From an uncultured Eubacteriales bacterium (lineage in GTDB: Bacteria > Bacillota > Clostridia > Monoglobales > Monoglobaceae): a stretch of DNA of 7,015 bases. The DNA is taken from NCBI GenBank assembly GCA_905205855.1, contig CAJLFL010000098.1, positions 1-7,015 on the forward strand. The letters are read 5' to 3'. Below the pieces are notes generated by a model. The model made no database searches and was not told the DNA's origin. It worked only from the letters and a program-made list of their open reading frames with translations. Made by a program: the position numbers and the translations under genes. Below are positions 1 to 6,250 of this stretch, piece after piece. The first letter of the stretch is position 1. Each line of letters begins with the position of its first letter.

Positions 1-220
1 AAATATGTCACTGCTTCAAAAAATAATATATATTGCTGACTTTACAGAACCGAACCGTGATTTTGCAGATGTTGAAAAGCTGCGGAAAATGTCATTTAAG
101 GATATAAATAAGGCAATCGTATACAGTATAGATTATACAATATCCAAGCTGATTAAAAACGGACAGCTTATACATCCGGATACGGTAAATTGCCGAAACG
201 ATATTCTGATGAAAATATAA
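1..220 (+). CDS. yqeK: YqeK-type HD-domain bis(5'-nucleosyl)-tetraphosphatase, C-terminal part
   Basis: Partial gene, cut by the left edge. The frame is open from base 2 and the ATG at 5 is an internal Met, not a start. About 72 residues are visible, roughly the last third of a ~190-residue protein. The stretch SLLQKIIYIADFTEPNRDF matches the conserved end of the YqeK HD domain (consensus like SLLDKIIFLADYIEPNR), where the Asp of 'IAD' is probably the last metal ligand of the H...HD...D set; the other ligands lie upstream. The tail with IHPDTVNCRN matches the family's C-terminal IHPxTVxARN motif. Known family role: symmetrical hydrolysis of the alarmone Ap4A to ADP in the cytosol. In clostridia it normally follows nadD and precedes an LCP gene and rsfS, as here. 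Identification is by recalled motifs plus gene order. Confidence 0.9.
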   Translation, partial: NMSLLQKIIYIADFTEPNRDFADVEKLRKMSFKDINKAIVYSIDYTISKLIKNGQLIHPDTVNCRNDILMKI

Positions 221-221
221 A

Positions 222-239
222 ATTCGGCATAAGCTGAAT
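222..239 (+). other. Small intercistronic hairpin between yqeK and the LCP gene
   Basis: Bases 222-228 (ATTCGGC) pair with 233-239 (GCTGAAT) around a 4-base ATAA loop, giving 7 pairs with one G-U. It sits just after the yqeK stop and one base before the Shine-Dalgarno of the next gene. No T-run follows, so it is not a terminator. Its 3' arm can instead pair with bases inside the downstream gene (see findings). Function is unknown and it may be fortuitous. Confidence 0.4.
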
Positions 240-240
240 G

Positions 241-247
241 AAAGGAG
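241..247 (+). promoter_or_regulatory. Ribosome binding site that fixes the LCP start at 253
   Basis: AAAGGAG lies 5 bases before the ATG at 253. The longer in-frame ATG at 238 has no purine-rich site upstream, and the Shine-Dalgarno would fall inside its coding sequence. The start at 253 also puts the membrane segment directly at the N-terminus (MKLKSPIRLII...), as usual for this family. Confidence 0.85.
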
Positions 248-252
248 CCGTC

Positions 253-1134
253 ATGAAACTTAAATCACCGATTCGGCTTATAATCGTTGTGGTAACTTTT
301 TTGATAGTTATATGGATGTGCTTTAACTTTTTTATAGCGCTTAAAACCGGAGAGCCGTTCAGCTTCTTCGGAAACGGCGGCAGTAAAGACGGAGATATAA
401 GCAGCTTTGTTGTTGCGGGTGTAGATGAAGACGGGTACAGAACAGATTTGATTTTGCTTTGTCAGGTAAATAACAGGGACAATAAAATCAGTGTTCTGCA
501 GATTCCCAGAGATACAAGAATCAATAATAAACGCAATGATAAAAAGATTAACTCTGCATATTATTCCGGATTTGACGTTATGAGCGCCGAAATCGAGCAG
601 GTTACAGGCATCAGACCGGACAAGTATGCAATAGTAGGATTTGACGGTTTTTGTGATATAGTCGATGCTTTGGGCGGAGTAAAAATTGATGTTCCGATAC
701 GCATGAAGTATGATGATCCCACACAGGATTTACATATAGATCTTCAGCCGGGCGTACAAAAGCTTAACGGAGAAAAGGCAGAAATGTATATGCGCTTTCG
801 TAAGAGTAATGACGGCGGCGGTTATCCGGAGGGCGATGTCGGAAGGTTGGCAGCACATAAACAGCTTTATGATGCAATAGCGGAAAAACTTATGTCACCA
901 TCGGGAATCATTCATGCACCGTCGGTATTCTTTGCAATAAAAAAGAATACCGAAACAAACTTTACCGGCGGCGAGATTGTCAGCCTTATGAAGGATGCTT
1001 TAAAAATCGGTAAAGACAACGTGGGAATATATACTCTGCCGGGCGAGGGAAAGTATATCGGGGGAGTATCATATTTTGTTCATTATAAAACTAAAACAGA
1101 GGAGCTTATGAAAGAACATTTTGTTCTTGATTAA
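253..1134 (+). CDS. LytR-CpsA-Psr (LCP) family cell-wall polymer ligase, membrane anchored
   Basis: A 293-residue protein from the ATG at 253. Residues ~8-30 form one hydrophobic helix after a short basic N-terminus, so the catalytic part should face outside. The LCP domain spans ~50-215 and shows the family signatures: VVAGVDEDGYRTDLILL (R63, D65), QIPRDT at 83-88, the helix-strand start after GFDGFCDIVDALGGV (129-143), LNGEKAEMYMRFR (R181, R183) and GDVGR (D195, R198). Known family role: transfer of undecaprenyl-diphosphate-linked anionic glycopolymers, such as teichoic acids or capsule, to peptidoglycan; the acidic and arginine residues bind Mg2+ and pyrophosphate. The usual R-Q pair just after D..R is replaced by A-H (residues 201-202). 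The tail ~216-293 has no second domain that I recognise. It lies 32 bases after yqeK and 16 before rsfS, so it is probably co-transcribed. The exact polymer substrate cannot be told. Confidence 0.9.
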   Translation: MKLKSPIRLIIVVVTFLIVIWMCFNFFIALKTGEPFSFFGNGGSKDGDISSFVVAGVDEDGYRTDLILLCQVNNRDNKISVLQIPRDTRINNKRNDKKINSAYYSGFDVMSAEIEQVTGIRPDKYAIVGFDGFCDIVDALGGVKIDVPIRMKYDDPTQDLHIDLQPGVQKLNGEKAEMYMRFRKSNDGGGYPEGDVGRLAAHKQLYDAIAEKLMSPSGIIHAPSVFFAIKKNTETNFTGGEIVSLMKDALKIGKDNVGIYTLPGEGKYIGGVSYFVHYKTKTEELMKEHFVLD

Positions 1135-1150
1135 ATAATAGGAGAAATAT

Positions 1151-1510
1151 ATGGCTTGTGAAAATCAGACAGTAAACATGATATATAAGGCTTTAAGCAA
1201 TAAAAAAGCAAAGGACACAGAGGTTCTTAAAGTGTCAGAGCTTACCACTCTTGCAGATTATTTTGTAATTACAACAGGTGGTTCTGACAGACAGGTACAG
1301 GCACTTTGCGATAATGTAGAAGAAGAACTTGCAAAAAATGGGATATTCCATGTTAATAAAGAGGGATACCGCACAGGTGACTGGGCATTGCTCGGTTATG
1401 ATGATGCAATCGTTCATATATTCAAGGCTGAAACAAGAGAGTTTTACGGTCTTGAAAGAATCTGGAAAGATGCTGAAATAATAGATATGTCCGATCTTGA
1501 TGAGGAATAG
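1151..1510 (+). CDS. rsfS: Ribosomal silencing factor RsfS (Iojap/YbeB family)
   Basis: A 119-residue protein, full length for the family. Conserved blocks appear in order: LADYFVI (34-40), the G-S-x-RQVQA block (44-51), EG (71-72), W78, LLGYDDAIVHIF (80-91) and REFYGLERIW (96-105). Known role: RsfS binds ribosomal protein uL14 on the 50S subunit and blocks joining with 30S, silencing translation in starvation; it is also linked to large-subunit assembly. Residues 107-119 are an acidic tail (DAEIIDMSDLDEE), commonly variable in this family. AGGAG at 1140-1144 lies 6 bases before the ATG. The gene sits 16 bases after the LCP gene and 27 bases before leuS, so one transcript is likely. Confidence 0.96.
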   Translation: MACENQTVNMIYKALSNKKAKDTEVLKVSELTTLADYFVITTGGSDRQVQALCDNVEEELAKNGIFHVNKEGYRTGDWALLGYDDAIVHIFKAETREFYGLERIWKDAEIIDMSDLDEE

Positions 1511-1537
1511 AAACATAAATTTACGGAGGATAGTCCA

Positions 1538-4012
1538 ATGAGATATGATTTTGAAAAAATAGAAACAAAATGGCAGAAAAAATGGCAGGAGGAGGATGCC
1601 TTTCATATAGACGAGGCATCTGATAAACCGAAGTATTATGCTTTGGAGATGTTCCCCTATCCATCCGGCAATCTTCATATGGGACATGTGCGTAACTATT
1701 CAATAGGAGATGTGGTCGCGCGCTATAAAAAGATGCAGGGCTTTAATGTGCTGCATCCTATGGGATGGGATTCCTTCGGACTTCCGGCCGAGAATGCCGC
1801 GATAAAGCACGGTACTCCGCCGGCGGACTGGACATGGTCAAATATTGATAATATGAGAGAGCAGCTTAAAAGACTCGGTTTCAGCTATGACTGGGACAGA
1901 GAGGTTGCTACCGCTAAGCCGGAGTATTATAAGTTCACTCAATGGATGTTCCTGCAGCTTTATAAAAATAACCTTGCATATAAAAAGAAATCGTATGTAA
2001 ACTGGTGTCCGTCATGCCAGACTGTTCTTGCAAATGAGCAGGTCGTAAACGGAAAGTGTGAGCGCTGTAAGAGCGAGGTGGGTAAAAAGGATCTTGAACA
2101 GTGGTTCTTTAAGATTACCGATTATGCGCAAAGACTCCTTGATGATATAGATAAGCTGAAGGGCTGGCCCGACAAGGTAAAGGCAATGCAGGCAAACTGG
2201 ATAGGCCGCAGCGAGGGCGCCGAGATGAAGTTCAAGCTTGACGGAACGGATGAAACCCTTACGGTTTATACAACACGTCCGGATACTATATTCGGCGTAA
2301 GTTATATGGTTATGGCACCGGAGCATCCGCTTGTTGACAAGCTTATCTCAGGCAAGCCGCAGGAGGCAGAATGCCGTGAGTTTATAAAAAAAGTACAGAC
2401 TCAGAGTGAAATCGTACGTTCGGCAACAGATACGGAAAAAGAAGGCGTATTTACCGGATGCTATATGATAAATCCGTTTAATGATGAGAAGATTCCGCTG
2501 TATCTTGCAAACTATGTATTTTTGGATTACGGCACAGGTATAGTTATGGGAGTGCCGGCACATGATCAGAGAGATTTTGACTTTGCAAAAAAATATAATC
2601 TGCCAATAAGAATAGTTGTTCAGCCTGAGGGACAGAATATGAAGTCTGAGGATATGACCGAGGCATTTGCCGCAGAGGGAATAATGGAAAACTCAGGTAT
2701 GTTCAACGGCATGAATAATAAGGAAGCACTGGCAAAGATGATTGACTATGCAGAGGAAAACAATATAGGCTGCAGAAAGGTAAACTTCCGTTTAAGGGAT
2801 TGGCTTATTTCGCGTCAGCGTTATTGGGGTGCACCAATACCGATTGTGTATTGTCCGCATTGCGGAACGGTAGAGGTTCCGGAGAAACAGCTGCCGGTTA
2901 TGCTGCCGGAAAACGTAAAGTTTACCGGACAGGGAAAATCACCGCTCAGTGAGTGCCCGGAGTTTGTTAATACTGTTTGCCCCAAGTGCGGTGCGCCGGC
3001 AAAGCGTGAAACCGATACAATGGATACATTTGTGTGTTCGTCTTGGTACTATCTCAGGTACACTGATCCGCATAACGATAAAATGCCTTTTGATAAGGCA
3101 AAGGCGGATTATTGGATGAATGTTGACCAATATATCGGCGGTGTCGAGCATGCGATTCTGCATTTGCTTTATGCAAGGTTTTTCACTAAGGTTATGCATG
3201 ATTTGGGACATCTCAGCTGTGAGGAACCCTTTGAAAATCTGCTGACACAGGGAATGGTTTTAAAGGATGGCAGTAAAATGTCCAAGTCTGTCGGCAATGT
3301 TGTAAGCCCGGAGGAAATAGTAGGTAAATACGGCGCAGACACTGCAAGATTGTTTATACTCTTTGCTGCACCGCCGGAGCGTGATCTCGACTGGAATGAT
3401 ACAGCCGTAGAAGGCGCGTACAGATTCCTTAACCGTGTCTGGAGAGCGGTAGAGGAACTTACACCGTACCTGACAGATGAAAAGGTTGATGCGGCAGGTC
3501 TTAATGAGTCTGAGAAAAAGCTCAGATTTGCTGTCCACAGCAGTATAAAAAAGGTAACTGAGGATTGTGACCGTTTCAGCTTTAATACGGCAATAAGCTC
3601 TATAATGGAAATGGTAAATGCGCTGTATGCATATAAGGAAAATACGGATTCCGGAGATTATAATAATGCTGTTATAACCGAAGCAATAGAAAATCTGATT
3701 ATACTTATGTCACCGTTTGTTCCTCATATAGCATTTGAAATGTGGGAGAATATCGGCAAAACAGAGGATCTTTCATATTGCGAATGGCCGAAATATGATG
3801 CAGAAGCACTCAAAGTAAGCAGCGTTGAGGTTGTTGTTCAGATTAACGGTAAAATTCGTGACAAAATGATGATTTCACCGGAACTTACTCCGGCACAGAT
3901 GCAGGAAACAGCTTTGTCAAGTGATAAGGTAAAAGAACTTATTGCCGGCAGAGAAGTGATAAAATGTATTGCTGTTCCGAAAAAGCTTATAAATATAGTT
4001 GTAAAAGGATAA
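1538..4012 (+). CDS. leuS: Leucyl-tRNA synthetase (leucine--tRNA ligase), class Ia
   Basis: Complete, 824 residues, a usual bacterial LeuRS length. It charges tRNA-Leu with leucine using ATP in the cytosol. Domains in order: Rossmann catalytic start with PYPSGNLHMGH (HIGH-type motif HMGH at 47-50); a zinc knuckle with C157/C160 and C174/C177; the CP1 editing domain, about 225-420, with the threonine-rich TTRPDT (245-250) and GTGIVMGVPAHDQRDF (332-347), including the Asp expected to hold the amino group of mischarged residues; return to the catalytic core at DWLISRQRYWG (421-431); a second Cys4 region (C439/C442, C481/C484); KMSKS at 580-584; an anticodon-binding helical bundle ~630-755; and a small C-terminal tRNA-binding domain ~763-824. 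All signature residues are intact, so post-transfer editing should work. GGAGGA at 1525-1530 lies 7 bases before the ATG. No T-box leader fits in the 27-base upstream gap, so expression probably comes from the upstream operon promoter. Confidence 0.99.
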   Translation: MRYDFEKIETKWQKKWQEEDAFHIDEASDKPKYYALEMFPYPSGNLHMGHVRNYSIGDVVARYKKMQGFNVLHPMGWDSFGLPAENAAIKHGTPPADWTWSNIDNMREQLKRLGFSYDWDREVATAKPEYYKFTQWMFLQLYKNNLAYKKKSYVNWCPSCQTVLANEQVVNGKCERCKSEVGKKDLEQWFFKITDYAQRLLDDIDKLKGWPDKVKAMQANWIGRSEGAEMKFKLDGTDETLTVYTTRPDTIFGVSYMVMAPEHPLVDKLISGKPQEAECREFIKKVQTQSEIVRSATDTEKEGVFTGCYMINPFNDEKIPLYLANYVFLDYGTGIVMGVPAHDQRDFDFAKKYNLPIRIVVQPEGQNMKSEDMTEAFAAEGIMENSGMFNGMNNKEALAKMIDYAEENNIGCRKVNFRLRDWLISRQRYWGAPIPIVYCPHCGTVEVPEKQLPVMLPENVKFTGQGKSPLSECPEFVNTVCPKCGAPAKRETDTMDTFVCSSWYYLRYTDPHNDKMPFDKAKADYWMNVDQYIGGVEHAILHLLYARFFTKVMHDLGHLSCEEPFENLLTQGMVLKDGSKMSKSVGNVVSPEEIVGKYGADTARLFILFAAPPERDLDWNDTAVEGAYRFLNRVWRAVEELTPYLTDEKVDAAGLNESEKKLRFAVHSSIKKVTEDCDRFSFNTAISSIMEMVNALYAYKENTDSGDYNNAVITEAIENLIILMSPFVPHIAFEMWENIGKTEDLSYCEWPKYDAEALKVSSVEVVVQINGKIRDKMMISPELTPAQMQETALSSDKVKELIAGREVIKCIAVPKKLINIVVKG

Positions 4013-4050
4013 TAAAACAACCGGCCATAAACATGGTCGGTTGTTTTATT
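4011..4050 (+). terminator. Intrinsic terminator of the yqeK-LCP-rsfS-leuS operon
   Basis: The arm 4011-4026 pairs with 4035-4050 across an 8-base loop: 16 pairs including one G-U (4024/4037). The inner part is GC-rich (CCGGCC/GGTCGG) and the outer part is an A-run paired to a T-run (TTGTTTTATT), the classic form. The left arm begins within the leuS stop codon (overlap of 2 bases). Because the left flank is A-rich, the hairpin could also work on the other strand. Confidence 0.93.
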
Positions 4051-4097
4051 GTGCATATTATACAACAAATTTTTGATATTTTTTTGCAAAGAATTGA

Positions 4098-4126
4098 TTG
4101 CACCTTAAATGCTTGTGTGTTATACT
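4098..4126 (+). promoter_or_regulatory. Sigma-A type promoter for the oxidoreductase/TIM-barrel operon
   Basis: The -35 box TTGCAC (4098-4103) and -10 box TATACT (4121-4126) are separated by exactly 17 bases, with a TG extended -10 at 4118-4119. The expected transcription start is near 4132-4134, giving a leader of about 35 bases. An imperfect inverted repeat (TGCAA 4085-4089 / TTGCA 4098-4102) overlaps the -35 box and could be an operator. The 4051-4166 gap otherwise holds only AT-rich sequence, a short 10-base-period repeat (ACTGAAAAA at 4124 and 4134) and the ribosome binding site AAAGGAG at 4152-4158. Confidence 0.75.
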
Positions 4127-4166
4127 GAAAAAAACTGAAAAATTTATTCCAAAAGGAGAATGAAAA

Positions 4167-5324
4167 ATGGCTGATACAAACATTTTAGATCAGTTTAAAG
4201 AAAATCAGGAAACAAAAGTTATTGACGCAAGCAAAAAGCTTAAAGTCGGTATTATAGGTACCGGATGGATTGCAGATGCTCATATCCGTGAGTATAAGCT
4301 CATGCCGGATGTTGAGATTGTTGCCGGCGCTGACTTGGTTCCCGGTAAGGCAGAAGCTTTCTTCAAAAAATGGGAGGTAGAGGGTGTACGCTGCTATCCC
4401 GATCACAAATCAATGCTCGACACTGAGGAGCTTGATGCTGTAAGCATCTGCACATACAACATGACACATGCTGAGTGTGCTATTTATGCTCTCAACAAGG
4501 GTGTAAATGTTCTGCTCGAAAAGCCGATGTGCGTAACCATTGAAGAAGCTGCTGAAATCTGCAAGGCAGAAAAGGCAAGCGGCAAGATTTTGTCTATAGG
4601 CTTCCAGCCCAGACTTGATCCCAACATGAAGCTTCTTAAAAAGGTAGTACAGTCCGGCGTGCTGGGTAAGATTTATTATATCCAGACAGGCGGCGGACGC
4701 AGACGCGGTATACCCACACCCTTCGGCACAACATTTATTGATCCTAAGACCGGCGGTATCGGTGCGCTTGGCGATATAGGATGTTATTCATTGGATATGG
4801 TTCTTAATGCAATCGGCTACCCAAAGCCTTTGACAGTATCCGGTTACAAATCCGCTTATTTTGGTACACGTCCGGATTATTATCCGACACACCCGGAATA
4901 TGCAAAGGTATTCGGTGTTGATGATTTTGCTGCTGCATTTATCCGTCTTGAGGGTGACATTGTTCTGGACTTCCGTATCGCATGGGCAATGAATCTTGAC
5001 ACACCCGGAGATACCATTATTATGGGTACAGAGGGCGGTCTGAGAATTCCGTCAACCGAGTGCTGGAACGGTTCTATCGGCGGACCTATGAAGATATATC
5101 ATGAGGTTGCCGGAGAGCAGGTTGAAACTGAAATTCCTATGCTTCCGCCGAGTGAAAAAGGTAACTTCTATGAGAAGGTACGTTCATTCCTTGACGCAGT
5201 AAAAGAGGGCGGCACTGCTCCTGTTCCGTCAAGTCAGATTATCTATAATCAGGCTATACTTGATGGTATTGTTAAATCAGCAGAGTCCGGCCGTGAGATA
5301 GAAATCAATATTCCTAAGTTTTAA
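4167..5324 (+). CDS. Gfo/Idh/MocA family NAD(P)-dependent oxidoreductase
   Basis: A 385-residue protein. Start chosen from AAAGGAG 8 bases upstream; no signal peptide is seen, so it is probably cytosolic. Residues 1-24 are a charged extension before the Rossmann fold. The nucleotide-binding motif is GIIGTGWIADAH (28-39), with strand-end acidic D56 favouring NAD. LLEKPM (116-121) carries the hallmark EKP motif. The C-terminal substrate domain contains RRRGIP (178-183) and GGIGALGDIGCYSLD (196-210), equivalent to the family's GGG.L.DiG.H..D, with Tyr207 at the usual His position. The family oxidises or reduces a secondary hydroxyl of sugars, inositols or glycosides, often at C1 or C3; the substrate here is unknown. 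It is first in a two-gene operon, 30 bases before a sugar-isomerase-like TIM barrel, so a two-step route is likely. Inositol dehydrogenase or a 3-keto-glycoside-forming enzyme are both possible. Family assignment is firm; the specific function is not. Confidence 0.92.
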   Translation: MADTNILDQFKENQETKVIDASKKLKVGIIGTGWIADAHIREYKLMPDVEIVAGADLVPGKAEAFFKKWEVEGVRCYPDHKSMLDTEELDAVSICTYNMTHAECAIYALNKGVNVLLEKPMCVTIEEAAEICKAEKASGKILSIGFQPRLDPNMKLLKKVVQSGVLGKIYYIQTGGGRRRGIPTPFGTTFIDPKTGGIGALGDIGCYSLDMVLNAIGYPKPLTVSGYKSAYFGTRPDYYPTHPEYAKVFGVDDFAAAFIRLEGDIVLDFRIAWAMNLDTPGDTIIMGTEGGLRIPSTECWNGSIGGPMKIYHEVAGEQVETEIPMLPPSEKGNFYEKVRSFLDAVKEGGTAPVPSSQIIYNQAILDGIVKSAESGREIEINIPKF

Positions 5325-5354
5325 GTTTGATAAAAATCACAGGAGGAGATAACT

Positions 5355-6185
5355 ATGAAAAAGTTTAAAATAGGTCTTCAGCTGTATTCTATCCGTGAGG
5401 ATATGGAAAAGGATATGGATTCGGCTCTCAGACAGGTAAAAGAAATGGGCTATGACTGTGTTGAGTTTGCGGGATATTTCGGACACAGCGCAGAAGAAGT
5501 AAAGGCTATACTTGACAAGTATGGTCTGGAGTGCGTTTCTGTTCATCAGGCTCCGCAGCTGTTTGTGGATGAAGGTCAGAAGGCTGTTGATTACATAAAG
5601 ACCTTAGGCGTAAAGTATGCTGCTGTTCCATGGTATGAAAAGGATAAGCTTGCCGGCAGTCCGGAGTGGGACAACACAGTAAAAATGTTTACAGAGGTTG
5701 CTGAGCTTTTAAAGAAGAACGGCATAAAAATGATGTATCATAACCATGATTTTGAGTTTAACAAGGTTGACGGAAAGTTTATCCTTGACTGGATTTATGA
5801 TACAATTCCCCAGGATTTAATTGAGCCTGAGGTTGATACATGCTGGGTACACTATGCAGGTTATAATCCGGCAGAATATCTGCTCAAATACAGCGGCAGA
5901 ATCAATATTGTTCATCTTAAAGATTTTGCATGCAAGAATTTGGGCGGCGGTCCGGTTTATGCTCTGATAGATGAGGACGGTAATGAAAAGAAGGGTTCAA
6001 AAGAGGACAACGGATTTGAGTTCCGTCCGGTGGGACATGGTATACAGGATATTCCTTCTATCATTGAGGCATCTGAGAAAGCAGGGGCTTCCGTTTTGAT
6101 AGTAGAGCAGGATCAGTCAAATGACAGACCTCCGATGGAGGCTGCAAAGATGAGCCGTGAATATTTAAAGAGTCTTGGACTATAA
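5355..6185 (+). CDS. Xylose-isomerase-like TIM-barrel protein (sugar phosphate isomerase/epimerase family)
   Basis: A 276-residue protein, normal for a single AP-endonuclease-2/xylose-isomerase-like TIM barrel. It opens with IGLQLYSIREDM (6-17), the typical first strand, followed by CVEFAGY (35-41), MMYHNHDFEF (126-135), EVDTCW (159-164), NIVHLKDF (184-191), FRPVGHGIQDIP (223-234) and LIVEQDQS (248-255). Likely divalent-metal and active-site residues by family analogy: H129/H131, D161, H187 and E251. A ~25-residue charged/glycine segment (193-219) between the H187 strand and the PVGHG motif may shape the substrate pocket. Members include inosose dehydratase IolE, inosose isomerase IolI, tagatose/psicose epimerases and subunits of C-glycoside deglycosidases, so the reaction cannot be named. 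AGGAGG at 5341-5346 lies 8 bases before the ATG. The start follows the oxidoreductase stop by 30 bases with no promoter or terminator between, so the two are co-transcribed and probably act on the same compound. Confidence 0.9.
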   Translation: MKKFKIGLQLYSIREDMEKDMDSALRQVKEMGYDCVEFAGYFGHSAEEVKAILDKYGLECVSVHQAPQLFVDEGQKAVDYIKTLGVKYAAVPWYEKDKLAGSPEWDNTVKMFTEVAELLKKNGIKMMYHNHDFEFNKVDGKFILDWIYDTIPQDLIEPEVDTCWVHYAGYNPAEYLLKYSGRINIVHLKDFACKNLGGGPVYALIDEDGNEKKGSKEDNGFEFRPVGHGIQDIPSIIEASEKAGASVLIVEQDQSNDRPPMEAAKMSREYLKSLGL

Positions 6186-6195
6186 GACATATAAA

Positions 6196-6237
6196 AATGG
6201 CTGTCCGAAAAGTCAACAGACTTTTCAGACAGCCATT
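6196..6237. terminator. Shared hairpin terminator between convergent genes
   Basis: Arms 6196-6214 and 6219-6237 form a 19-base stem with a 4-base loop (AACA) and a single C/A mismatch (6206/6227). It starts 10 bases after the TIM-barrel stop and ends 13 bases from the stop of the convergent gene. On the minus strand the stem runs into a T-run (complement of AAAAA at 6193-6197), a good terminator. On the plus strand the following tract (GCTCTTTCTT) is weaker but still T-rich. Bidirectional termination is inferred. Confidence 0.85.
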
Positions 6238-6250
6238 GCTCTTTCTTGTG

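Noticed and set aside
238..252. ATG at 238 as start of the LCP gene (5 extra residues)
   Set aside because: It has no Shine-Dalgarno, and the clear AAAGGAG lies inside those codons, 5 bases before the ATG at 253.
1511..1537. T-box or leucine leader upstream of leuS
   Set aside because: The gap is only 27 bases and holds just a Shine-Dalgarno, with no room for a specifier stem or antiterminator.
1235..1703. Minus-strand open frames of 150 and 60 codons across rsfS and the start of leuS
   Set aside because: They lie opposite two clear conserved genes, have no ribosome binding site or recognisable motif, and have compositions typical of antisense shadows. The same applies to the shorter minus-strand frames under leuS, the oxidoreductase and the TIM barrel, and the plus-strand frame at 6528-6752.
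4124..4142. Tandem ACTGAAAAA repeat with 10-base period near the transcription start
   Set aside because: Only two copies in an A-rich leader; it is compatible with chance low-complexity sequence, so it is noted only in the promoter entry.
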